The notes under the pieces: generated by a model
Database searches by the model: none
The model's input: the letters and a program-made list of their open reading frames with translations, nothing else
Told to the model about the DNA's origin: nothing
Source of the DNA: Campylobacter gastrosuis
GTDB lineage: Bacteria > Campylobacterota > Campylobacteria > Campylobacterales > Campylobacteraceae
NCBI RefSeq assembly: GCF_030249845.1
Contig: NZ_JANURM010000015.1
Span: 1 to 41,943 of the forward strand
Direction: 5' to 3'
Length of the DNA stretch: 41,943 nt
Translations under genes and position numbers: made by a program
Part shown: positions 25,392-33,357 of the stretch, one piece after another
How positions within the stretch are numbered: the first letter of the stretch is position 1
Layout of the letters: each line of letters opens with the position of its first letter

Positions 25392-27033
25392 ATGCCAAAA
25401 CAAGATATTTTTAGAAACGCAAATGCCCTAAATCACGAGAGCGTGAGCGATTCTAGTTTGGCTGTAAATTCTCTTAAAAACACAAATGCCGTGATTATAG
25501 ACATCAGGTCGCGCGCTGCGTATTTGGCTAATCATATTGCAAATTCAGTAAATCTAACCACAAAAGATGAGATAGAAAATTTCATCAAACAAAATCCAAA
25601 AAGCGAATATATTTTGTGCTGTTCTAGCTCAAAACGTGCTGAAAATTTCGCAAAAGAGATAGCAAATCCGAGAGTAAAATTCTACCTTGGCACAATCCTA
25701 GATGCAAAAGATAGTGGAGCCCAGTTTCTTTCTAGCGATGATAGATTTATAAATTTACTAAATCAAACAAGGGCTGAAATTTTAGATAAATACAAGCGAT
25801 ACAAACGTGCGTGGATTGTTACTTTTAGCGGTGGCAAGGACTCAACTTGCGTTTTACAGCTTATGTATGAGATGATTTTAAAAATGCCAAAAGATGAGCT
25901 AAATCCGACCTATGCGATACTTTCAGATACTTTGGTTGAAGCACCAAATGTAAAAAAATACTTTGAAAATTTGGTAAATGCCATAAATTTAGATGCAAAA
26001 AATAGAAATTTGCCGTTTGAAATTCTCATTGCAAAGCCATCTTCAAACGATGAATTTTGGGTAAATCTAATCGGGAAGGGCTATCCAAGCCCTACAAGGA
26101 CGTTTAGGTGGTGCACCGAACGCCTTAAAATAAATCCGATGAAATCAATCGTAAAAGAGATAACAAACAAGCACGGCAGTGCGATAATGACGCTTGGCGT
26201 TAGAAAAAGCGAGAGTCAAAATCGCAAACAAAGTATAGAAAAACGCACGCTAAGCGAAGATGGATTTAACAAACACGATGACTACGAAAACGTCCTAATC
26301 TACTCTCCGATAAAAGAGTGGCTTACAGATGACGTTTGGAGCTACTTAACCACTCATACCCCCCCCTTGGGGCATAAGCCACGATAGGCTTTTTTCACTC
26401 TATACACAAGCTAGTGGCGATGAGTGCCAGTTTATAATTGATAAAAATCAAAGCAGTTGTGGTGGCAGCCGATTTGGTTGCTGGGTTTGCACACTCGTTA
26501 ATGAAGATAAATCAATGCAAGGCTTTATTAAAAGCGGAGAAAACAGCTTAAAACCACTAAACGATTTTAGAAATTTCATCAAAGACGCCAGAGAAAACAC
26601 AGCATTAAGAAGCGATTTTAAAAAAGATGGCAGTTTTAAAAGAGGTCCATTTACAAGCAGTGCTAGAAAAGAGATTTTAAAACGCCTTTTAAAGGCTGAA
26701 TTAGAGCATAAAAATAGCGGTGGCAGCGAGCTTATAAGCGATGAGCAGTTAATTATGATAGCACAAATTTGGGAGCGAGAATTTGATAGCGAAAATTCGT
26801 GCATAAAAATAGCAAAGGAGTTTGGCAGAATGCAAAATTTTAACACAGATGAGCCAGTTTTACAAGACATTGATTTACTTGATAAAGCCGATACTAGCGG
26901 TATTATCGCAAAGAGAATAATCTTAGAGGTCATTAGAAAAACAAGCATAAAAGATAAAGATATTTACGATATTGTCAGTAAAAATTTAGAAGATGAAACA
27001 TCAAAAATAGGAGATAAAGTTGATATTTTATAA
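25392..27033 (+). CDS. dndC: Rhodanese-DndC fusion (DNA phosphorothioation sulfurtransferase), frameshifted at a C8 tract
   Basis: DndC is a PAPS-reductase-like iron-sulfur enzyme that installs sulfur in the DNA backbone. Here the first 120 residues are a rhodanese domain (VIIDIRSRAAYLANHIANSVNL, active loop CCSSSKR with Cys77 and Arg82, a C-x4-R loop). DndC follows: PP-loop SGGKDST (146-152), SDTLVEAPNVKKYFENL, PTRTFRWCTERLKINPMK (Cys241), LGVRKSESQNR. As read, the frame stops at 26387, just after C8 (26359-26366). With one C less it continues through TPPWGISHDRLFSLY, matching the DndC NPPWG block. It then carries Cys356, Cys363 and Cys366 (SSCGGSRFGCWVC) and ends at 27033, 546 residues in total. 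So the stored form lacks three of four cluster cysteines and should be inactive. AT-rich, no DndB or DndA beside it. Confidence 0.9.
26359..26366 (+). repeat. C8 homopolymer, probable ON/OFF switch of dndC
   Basis: Eight C in an AT-rich gene, at the exact point where the two halves of dndC change frame. C7 gives full-length protein. C8, as here, gives a stop after 331 codons. C9 puts the tract in the third frame. Confidence 0.88.
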
Positions 27034-29008
27034 AAAAATAACAATTTGCAATCTTTTTGCCTATTACGAAACTCAAAGCGTAAATTTTACGCAAGAAGAT
27101 GGCAAGCCAGTGTATCTATTGTTTGGCGAAAACGGCTTTGGTAAGACAAGCTTTATAAGAAGCGTGAAGCTACTTTTTGCCGGTAGCGGTCTTTTAAGCG
27201 ATAATGCTAGCGTCCCAAGCGTTATTTTAGATATTGTAAATAACAAAGGCAGGGGTAGCTTTACTCCAAAACAGCTACTCTTAGGCAAGGGCGATGACTG
27301 GCGGGGCGTGTTTAACTCTAATGCAGTTAGGGCTAATCAAAATAACTTTTTTGTTGAAATTTTACTTGATGATAACGGCAAAGAGATACGAATAAGGCGT
27401 GAGTGGTCAAGATATCCAGAGCTAAAAGAGAGATTAACCTATCAAAAAGAGAGCGAAATTTTACACGATAATCAAGCAAAAGATGAGATAGAACAAATCC
27501 TGCCACTTAACTTCTTGCAGTTTTTTGTCTTTGATGGTGAGGAGATTGTCAATATGGCTGATGAGATGAGTGCTGAACTAAAAGATAAAATTCAAAGCAT
27601 TCTAAACATCTCGGTGCTTGATAGGATAATAAAACAACTAAACAACAAAGAGAGAAATTTAATCACACAAAGCAATATCGCAAGCAGCGAAAAATCAAGG
27701 CTAATTCACCTACAAGGCGAGCTTGGCAGTGCAAAAGAGGAGCTTGAAAATACAAATTTTAATATAGATTTACTTCGCAAAGATATAAAACAAAACAGCG
27801 AAATTTTATTAGAAAAGTCAAACCAGCGAGATTTAAATATCAAAAACAGCTCAAAAGAGCACGAACGCCTAATCCTGCTTAAACAACAAGCAAACGACGA
27901 TTTAGACCGATTTAAAAAAGAAATTTCAGAATATGGTGGCGAAATTTTATTCTTAGGAGTTGATGAGATTTATGCAGAAATTTTTAGCGAGCTAGAAAAA
28001 AGCATTAGTCAAAATGCCTTTAACAAAGATGATTTAACAAAATTAGCAAATTTTAGCACAGAAATTTTGCACCACAAATTAGCACTTAAATGCGATAAAT
28101 ACGACTTAAACGATGCAATTAAAGAGGCGTTTTTAGAATTTATAAAAAACGACAGCAAAATTTTTAAAGGCATAAACAAAGATGCCACGATAAATCAATA
28201 CCAAAGTGCTTGTAACGGCGCTTTAAAGCTAATACAAGCCCTAAAAAACGCAAAAGAAGCAAGGACGCAAATTAAAGAAGCAATGGATAATCTAAACAAT
28301 TATAACGCCGACACCGCTCATCAAGAAAGAATAAACCAACTCTCACAAGAGATTGAAGCCTTAGAGCAAGAAAAGCTAAGTTTAAATGAGAATTTAAAGC
28401 AAAAATCACAGCTAAAAATAGAGCTTGAAAACAAAATTTCAAATTGTGAGATTGAAATTACCGACTTAAAAGACAAGGTTTGGCGAGATGAGCGAGTAAA
28501 AAAGGAGCTTGAAATTTTGTTAAAAACAAAAGAGCAGATTAACAACTACAAGCAAGGCAGAATACAAAGAACGAGCAAACGTTTAAAAAACGAGGTGCTA
28601 AAAAACTACAAAAGCCTTCTGCCAAACGACAATGTAGCCGATGTTAGGATTGAAAATTTTGCAGTAAAGCTTGTTAATTTAGATGGCGAAATTATCGCAA
28701 TAGCAAATCAGAGTGCAGGTCAAAAGCAAATCGCTGCCATTAGCATTTTTTGGGCACTTTCACGCCTTAGCGATAAAAAACTACCACTAATCATAGACAC
28801 CCCAATTGGTCGTTTAGATGCTATTAACCGCAAAAATTTAATACAAAAATATTACACAGATGCATCAAATCAGGTTATTGTTTTGCCAACTAGCACGGAA
28901 TTTGGACAAAGAGAGCTTAGTTTTATGGATAATAAAATCGCTGGTGTTTATGAGATAACAAATCAAGAATCAACAAGAAGTCACGCAAAAATAGTTAAAA
29001 AGGATTAA
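27020..29008 (+). CDS. dndD: DndD, SMC/RecN-like ATPase of DNA phosphorothioation
   Basis: A 662-residue ATPase with the SMC layout. Walker A is at residues 36-44 (GENGFGKTS). A long coiled-coil middle (about 190-530, rich in KELEN, EIEALEQEKLSL) follows, then the C-terminal signature NQSAGQKQIAAISIFWALSRL, Walker B LPLIIDTPIGRLD (Asp near 593) and TDASNQVIVLPTSTEFG. The PIGRLD block is the DndD form. In the Dnd complex it is thought to supply ATP-driven DNA changes needed for nicking and sulfur insertion. The start is TTG at 27020 behind AGGAG and overlaps the end of the restored dndC by 14 bases. So translation of dndD may drop when dndC is out of frame. Confidence 0.93.
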   Translation: MIFYKKITICNLFAYYETQSVNFTQEDGKPVYLLFGENGFGKTSFIRSVKLLFAGSGLLSDNASVPSVILDIVNNKGRGSFTPKQLLLGKGDDWRGVFNSNAVRANQNNFFVEILLDDNGKEIRIRREWSRYPELKERLTYQKESEILHDNQAKDEIEQILPLNFLQFFVFDGEEIVNMADEMSAELKDKIQSILNISVLDRIIKQLNNKERNLITQSNIASSEKSRLIHLQGELGSAKEELENTNFNIDLLRKDIKQNSEILLEKSNQRDLNIKNSSKEHERLILLKQQANDDLDRFKKEISEYGGEILFLGVDEIYAEIFSELEKSISQNAFNKDDLTKLANFSTEILHHKLALKCDKYDLNDAIKEAFLEFIKNDSKIFKGINKDATINQYQSACNGALKLIQALKNAKEARTQIKEAMDNLNNYNADTAHQERINQLSQEIEALEQEKLSLNENLKQKSQLKIELENKISNCEIEITDLKDKVWRDERVKKELEILLKTKEQINNYKQGRIQRTSKRLKNEVLKNYKSLLPNDNVADVRIENFAVKLVNLDGEIIAIANQSAGQKQIAAISIFWALSRLSDKKLPLIIDTPIGRLDAINRKNLIQKYYTDASNQVIVLPTSTEFGQRELSFMDNKIAGVYEITNQESTRSHAKIVKKD

Positions 29009-29009
29009 A

Positions 29010-30524
29010 ATGCTAGGTAAAATTTACACAAAACCGGGCGAAGAGCAGTTTATCGCAAATGTAATTAAAAATTCTCTGCAAATAGACCTGCCAAAATATG
29101 TCATCTTACGCCTTGCAATAAATAAATCAATCCGCCTTGAATACAAAAGCCTAGATAACCCCTGCTACTCAAACTATATCCCTTATGATGGCTCTATTAG
29201 CGGGGCTGAATACAATATGACACAAGTTATCGGCGAGGGCAAAGGACTAAAAGACTACACCTCTTTGCTTCGTGCATTTTTTATGTTTAGGCACAAAGAT
29301 GAGAATTTAGATTTTAGCGATGATAGCGTATTTACAAGCACGATTGATAAATATATCCACAGGGGACTTTACGAGCTAAGTAATCTTTATAAAAGCAAGG
29401 ATGACTTTTATCAGTTTTTATTAGATGAATTTTTAAACTTCAAAAGTCAAAATTTCACGCAAGAGAGCGTAGAAGCAAATAGAATTGATAAGAGCAGATT
29501 AACGCAGTATTTTAAAACAAACGCCATAAACGCAGAAATTTTATCCATAAACGAAGCGTTAAGGCACGATGTTTTTAAAATCCACCTAGCAAGTGAGAGT
29601 GATTTTAGAAACCTAAACTCTAAAATTTCAAGCTTTAAGCGAGAATTTGGACTTTATGCAAACGCAATGTTTAATGAAAGAGTGGGCGAGGCGATGAGTT
29701 TTAATCTATTTTTGCCAAAGCCACCTTCAAACTGGACAATTCTGGGTGCTAGCGAATTTAGAGCTGATTTAGCTAAAAATAATAAAAAAATGATAATCGT
29801 AAGCTATCTTGGGCGAGATATAAATAATGAGCCGTTTTTCTTTGATTTATCAGAGTGTCCGCACCTTTTAATCGGCGGTGCAAGTGGTAGCGGTAAATCC
29901 GTGCTTTTACACACCATAATCACATCAACTGCTAAGCTAAATCAAGACGCGGAATTTATAATAATTGACCCAAAGGGCGGTGCTGAATTTAGCGTTTATG
30001 ACGGACTTATTAAGCTAAGCAAGATAGCACAAAATAAGGTTACGACAGATATTTTAAATTTTGAAAATGTGATTGGCGGGATAATTGATGAAATGGAGCT
30101 AAGATACAAAGAGCTTGCAAAATTTGGGGCTAGTAAAAACTCTGAGCTAACAAATCCATTTAATAATATTGTAGTCATCATTGATGAGGCGGCTGATGCG
30201 TTTATGAATTTAGAAAATATGCAAAATAGCGTGGTCTTAATCGCTCAAAAGGCAAGAGCGGTTGGCATTTTTGTGATACTTGCTACACAAACGCCAAACT
30301 CAAATATCTTTAAACAAGAGCTAAGAGCAAATTTTTCATCAAGAATAGCGCTAAAAGCACAAAATGCAAGTGGCTCAAAAATCATAATAGATGAAACTGG
30401 GGCTGAAAATTTGCTAGGCAAGGGCGATATGTTAGCCAAAGTCCCACCGCTTTTAAGCGATAAAATTCTGCTTTTTTCGCCGTATTTAAATAAAGAAAGT
30501 ATAAAAGAGTTGCTAAAATTTTAA
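29010..30524 (+). CDS. DndE-like domain fused to FtsK/HerA-type DNA translocase ATPase
   Basis: A 504-residue protein. The N-terminal ~110 residues (GEEQFIANVIKNSLQIDLPKYVILRLAINKSIRLEY, then MTQVIGEGKG) resemble DndE, the small DNA-binding subunit. A middle part of unknown type follows, then a motor: Walker A GASGSGKS (residues 290-297), IIIDPKGGAEFSVYD, Walker B IVVIIDEAADAF (D392, E393), AQKARAVGIFVILATQTPNS and FSSRIALKAQNASGSKIIID. Fusions of DndE with a helicase (called DndEi) are known from other Dnd systems, so this is probably the third modification subunit. It begins one base after dndD. The assignment of the N-terminal part as DndE is less sure than the motor. Confidence 0.85.
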   Translation: MLGKIYTKPGEEQFIANVIKNSLQIDLPKYVILRLAINKSIRLEYKSLDNPCYSNYIPYDGSISGAEYNMTQVIGEGKGLKDYTSLLRAFFMFRHKDENLDFSDDSVFTSTIDKYIHRGLYELSNLYKSKDDFYQFLLDEFLNFKSQNFTQESVEANRIDKSRLTQYFKTNAINAEILSINEALRHDVFKIHLASESDFRNLNSKISSFKREFGLYANAMFNERVGEAMSFNLFLPKPPSNWTILGASEFRADLAKNNKKMIIVSYLGRDINNEPFFFDLSECPHLLIGGASGSGKSVLLHTIITSTAKLNQDAEFIIIDPKGGAEFSVYDGLIKLSKIAQNKVTTDILNFENVIGGIIDEMELRYKELAKFGASKNSELTNPFNNIVVIIDEAADAFMNLENMQNSVVLIAQKARAVGIFVILATQTPNSNIFKQELRANFSSRIALKAQNASGSKIIIDETGAENLLGKGDMLAKVPPLLSDKILLFSPYLNKESIKELLKF

Positions 30525-30747
30525 CTGCCAAAAATGCGGTTTGCTAGCCGTAATACTGGCAAACAACGCCACGCAGTTCATCAAAAGCGACGCAAATCAA
30601 ACGCAAAGTAGCGATTTGCCACAGCCTAGACACTTGAAATTTTAGAAATAAACCCTTTTCTATCTCGCTTTTTTCACGCTTTATATCAACCTAAACGCCT
30701 GAAATTTTAGAAACAAACCGCCAAAACGGCGGTTTATCTTAACAAAA
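30525..30747. other. Intergenic region after the dnd operon, with hairpins and a direct repeat
   Basis: No gene. GTTTGCTAG (30539-30547) pairs with CTGGCAAAC (30556-30564), and GCAAATC (30592-30598) with GATTTGC (30613-30619). Two copies of a 30-base sequence centred on GAAATTTTAGAAA lie at 30625-30654 and 30690-30719 with four differences. Confidence 0.7.
30715..30735 (-). terminator. Terminator of rrc
   Basis: AAACCGCC and GGCGGTTT form an 8-bp stem around AAAAC. On the minus strand it follows the rrc stop by 12 bases and runs into GTTTCT. It could also stop leftward-entering transcripts of the dnd operon. Confidence 0.75.
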
Positions 30748-31392
30748 TTACCCCAAAAATTCCTTTTTAAAGTATTCTTGTCCGGCTTTACACAAAGGAC
30801 AGGCGTTTGGTGCTTTTTTACCACGATGGACGTGTCCGCAGACCTCGCAAACCCAAATCTCCTCATCATCGCTACTAAAAAATCCCTCCTCTTGCAGTAT
30901 GCGTTTTAGCTCCAAATACTCACGCTCGTGCTCAACCTCAACCTTACCAATGGCGTTAAATAGTCTTTCAATATCCCTTAACCCCTCCTCTTTTGCAATA
31001 GCTGCAAACTCAGGATACATTATCTCGTGCTCATATCTTTCGCCCTGTGCCGCTGCGATTAGGTTTGCGTCCATTTTGTCAATCGGATCATTTATCAGCT
31101 CGTGATAGCGTTTAAACTCCGCTCTTGCGTGCCACTTTTCATTCTCAGCCGCCTCGTAAAAGTGTCTTGCGATAGCGTGATAACCAGCCTCTTTTGCGAT
31201 ATCTGCGTAAAGTTCGTATTTATTTCTAGCTTGACTTTCTCCTGCAAACGCTTTCATTAAATTTATAGCCGTTAAATTTTCAGTTACGCAAGTCATCGGC
31301 TCACCACAGCAACTTAACGTCCCACCGCCGACATTTTGCACCTCAACTTCATTGCCACATTTTTGGCATTTATACGTTTCGTATTTTCTCAT
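30748..31392 (-). CDS. rrc: Desulforubrerythrin (Rrc), peroxide-reducing non-haem iron protein
   Basis: A 214-residue three-part protein typical of Campylobacter. The N-terminal desulforedoxin-like iron site has Cys 9, 12, 28 and 29 ([18 protein letters not shown]). A rubrerythrin four-helix diiron domain follows ([46 protein letters not shown]-like VEVEHEREY). The C-terminal rubredoxin is [21 protein letters not shown]. It matches C. jejuni Rrc in order and length. It scavenges hydrogen peroxide in the cytoplasm, and in Campylobacter is under oxidative-stress control. It starts with ATG behind AAGGAG. Confidence 0.97.
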   Translation of the reverse strand: MRKYETYKCQKCGNEVEVQNVGGGTLSCCGEPMTCVTENLTAINLMKAFAGESQARNKYELYADIAKEAGYHAIARHFYEAAENEKWHARAEFKRYHELINDPIDKMDANLIAAAQGERYEHEIMYPEFAAIAKEEGLRDIERLFNAIGKVEVEHEREYLELKRILQEEGFFSSDDEEIWVCEVCGHVHRGKKAPNACPLCKAGQEYFKKEFLG

Positions 31393-31522
31393 TTTTACTC
31401 CTTAATTGATAAAATGAAATTATAACAGAGTATTATTAAAAAAACATATATTTTGATAATGTAAGTTTGCTTTGAATAAATTTTAGTTACAATCTGCTAA
31501 AATTTAAAATAAAAGGATAAAA

Positions 31523-32362
31523 ATGAAAATTTCTAAAATTGCAATGGCTACTTTAATGCTTTTTGGCGTGGCAAATGCCTTTGAATATCAGCATATTCGT
31601 AACGCAACTGCTAAGATAAACTACGCAGGGACGACGTTTTTAGTTGATCCGTATCTAGCCGACAAGGGTGCTTACAAAGGCTTTGATGGGACGATAAATA
31701 GCGATAAACGCAATCCACTAATTGATATGACACTCTCAAAAGATGAGATTTTAAAAGGCGTTAATGCCGTCATCGTAACGCATACGCACGATGACCACTG
31801 GGACGAGGTGGCTTCTAAATTTATAGATAAAAATATGCCTATTTTTGTCCAAAACGCAGGGGATGCCAAAATTATTCGCTCACAAGGCTTTAAAGACGTT
31901 AGAGTAATGGGCGTGAAAACTGATTTTAACGGCGTAAAACTAAGTCGTATCAAAGGCGGTCAGCACGGCACCGACCAAATGTATGCTACGCCTTTTTTTG
32001 CTGAAATTCTAGGTGATGCGATGGGAGTTGTATTTAGCGCACAAAATGAAAAGCCACTATATATCGTAGGCGATACCATTTGGGTAAAAGCGGTTGAAAA
32101 TGCAGTTGATGAATTTAAGCCAAGCGTGATTGTGCTAAATACTGGCTATGCTAAACTTGAAGGCTCTAACGACGGGATTATTATGGGGACTGATGACGTA
32201 GTAAAAATGAGTAAATACGCACCAAATGCAAATCTTATCACTGTGCATATGGACGCTGTAAATCACACGACTATTAGCTCTGATGATATGAGAAATTTTG
32301 TAAAAACAAATAAAATTCAAAATGTCGCCGTGCCAAAAGAGGGCGAAATTTTAAAATACTAA
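31523..32362 (+). CDS. Exported metallo-beta-lactamase-fold hydrolase (UlaG-like)
   Basis: A 279-residue protein with a signal peptide (MKISKIAMATLMLFGVANA, cleavage before FEYQ). An MBL fold of the UlaG-type branch follows: YAGTTFLVDPYLADKG, metal motif THTHDDHWDE (H87, H89, D91, H92), GGQHGTDQMYATPF, YIVGDTIWVKAVENA and a late His (ITVHMDAVNHTTIS). It should be a periplasmic Zn or Mn/Fe hydrolase, substrate unknown. It does not look like a true beta-lactamase. AAAGGAT precedes the ATG. It is a single gene that ends two bases before the end of the opposing rluA-type gene. Confidence 0.88.
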   Translation: MKISKIAMATLMLFGVANAFEYQHIRNATAKINYAGTTFLVDPYLADKGAYKGFDGTINSDKRNPLIDMTLSKDEILKGVNAVIVTHTHDDHWDEVASKFIDKNMPIFVQNAGDAKIIRSQGFKDVRVMGVKTDFNGVKLSRIKGGQHGTDQMYATPFFAEILGDAMGVVFSAQNEKPLYIVGDTIWVKAVENAVDEFKPSVIVLNTGYAKLEGSNDGIIMGTDDVVKMSKYAPNANLITVHMDAVNHTTISSDDMRNFVKTNKIQNVAVPKEGEILKY

Positions 32363-32363
32363 A

Positions 32364-33281
32364 TTAAAATAAAAAGTTCTGATTTTTCAGGACTTTTTTA
32401 ATTTCATCTTTAAAATCCATTTTGCTCTTAAATTCATATTTTTGTCCGTCAAATTCAAACGAAATTTCATCAGCGTGAAGTAAAAGTCTATCCGCACCAG
32501 TTAGATTTATCCGCTCACTTTGGCTTAGTTTATCATCTAAAATTTTAGTGATTTGCTCTTTGTTTAGCCCATAAAGCGGTTCGCCTAAAATTTTATGCCC
32601 CACGTGAAACAAATGCAGCCTAATTTGGTGCTGTCTGCCTGTTATCGGATAGCAGCGAAGCAGTGTGGCGTTAGAAAAACGCTCCAAAACCTTAAACTCA
32701 GTTACGGCTTTTTTGCCATTTTCACAAATTTTCATACGAGTTTTTATGTCACCATAATCATCTGCCAAGTCCATAGCCAAATCAACGCAAAATTCATCTA
32801 AAAGAACCCTACCAAAAACCACGGCGAGATAGCTTTTTTTCACGCTTCGGCTCTGGAAAATTTGCTTTAATTTAACCTGTGAAATTTTGTTTTTAGCCAC
32901 CACGATAAGTCCGCTAGTTTCTCTATCAAGCCTGTGAGCCACAGCCGCCTCTCGCCCAAAAAGCGACCAAATTTCATCATTTAATGAATATTCACAATGT
33001 CTGCCGTTTGGGTGGCTTAGCACACCGCTTGGCTTATCAAAGACCGCAAAGTCGCTAAACTCATAAATCGGCTTTAAGCCACGTGGGCGGCACTCGTAAT
33101 CAATAAGGCTTACCACGCCCTTTAAAACAGCATTTTTCTCGCTTACTAAAACGCCGTTACAATGAAGTCTTGCCCTATCTATCAAACGCTGAGCCGTTCT
33201 CATATCGTAGCCATTTTTTAGCAAAATTTCATAGGCTTTTTCGCCGTTTGCGGTTGTGATTTTTTTATCTACGTAGGGCAA
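32364..33281 (-). CDS. RluA-family pseudouridine synthase
   Basis: A 305-residue RNA-modifying enzyme. The N-terminal S4-like RNA-binding part is AYEILLKNGYDMRTAQRLIDRARLHCNGVLV (residues about 16-46). The catalytic domain has AVFDKPSGVLSHPN, AAVAHRLDRETSGLIVVAKN (nucleophile Asp119) and RCYPITGRQHQIRLHLFHVGHKILGEPLYG. The family makes pseudouridine in 23S rRNA or tRNA. Which position is modified cannot be seen, so I give no rluA/B/C/D symbol. It is divergent from purB with 76 bases between. Confidence 0.93.
   Translation of the reverse strand: MPYVDKKITTANGEKAYEILLKNGYDMRTAQRLIDRARLHCNGVLVSEKNAVLKGVVSLIDYECRPRGLKPIYEFSDFAVFDKPSGVLSHPNGRHCEYSLNDEIWSLFGREAAVAHRLDRETSGLIVVAKNKISQVKLKQIFQSRSVKKSYLAVVFGRVLLDEFCVDLAMDLADDYGDIKTRMKICENGKKAVTEFKVLERFSNATLLRCYPITGRQHQIRLHLFHVGHKILGEPLYGLNKEQITKILDDKLSQSERINLTGADRLLLHADEISFEFDGQKYEFKSKMDFKDEIKKVLKNQNFLF
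32371..32398 (+). terminator. Terminator of the MBL gene lying within the rluA-type coding end
   Basis: AAAAAGTTCTGA (32371-32382) and TCAGGACTTTTT (32387-32398) form a long stem with one G-T pair and end in a T-run. It sits in the last codons of the opposite-strand pseudouridine synthase (VLKNQNFLF stop). Confidence 0.75.
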
Positions 33282-33357
33282 AAAATTCCTTTTTTATTAA
33301 AATTAAAGAGCCGATTTTATATAATTTGGGCTTTAAATTTTGTAAAAAAGGCAGATT

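Noticed and set aside
25392..26387. Treating the rhodanese-DndC front half and the downstream 26515-27033 segment as two separate genes
   Set aside because: The second segment has no ribosome site at its first ATG, coding sequence continues upstream of that ATG to the C tract, and the conserved DndC block spans the junction when one C is removed.
31523..32362. Metallo-beta-lactamase conferring antibiotic resistance
   Set aside because: Sequence blocks belong to the UlaG-like hydrolase branch; the family name describes the fold, not the activity.
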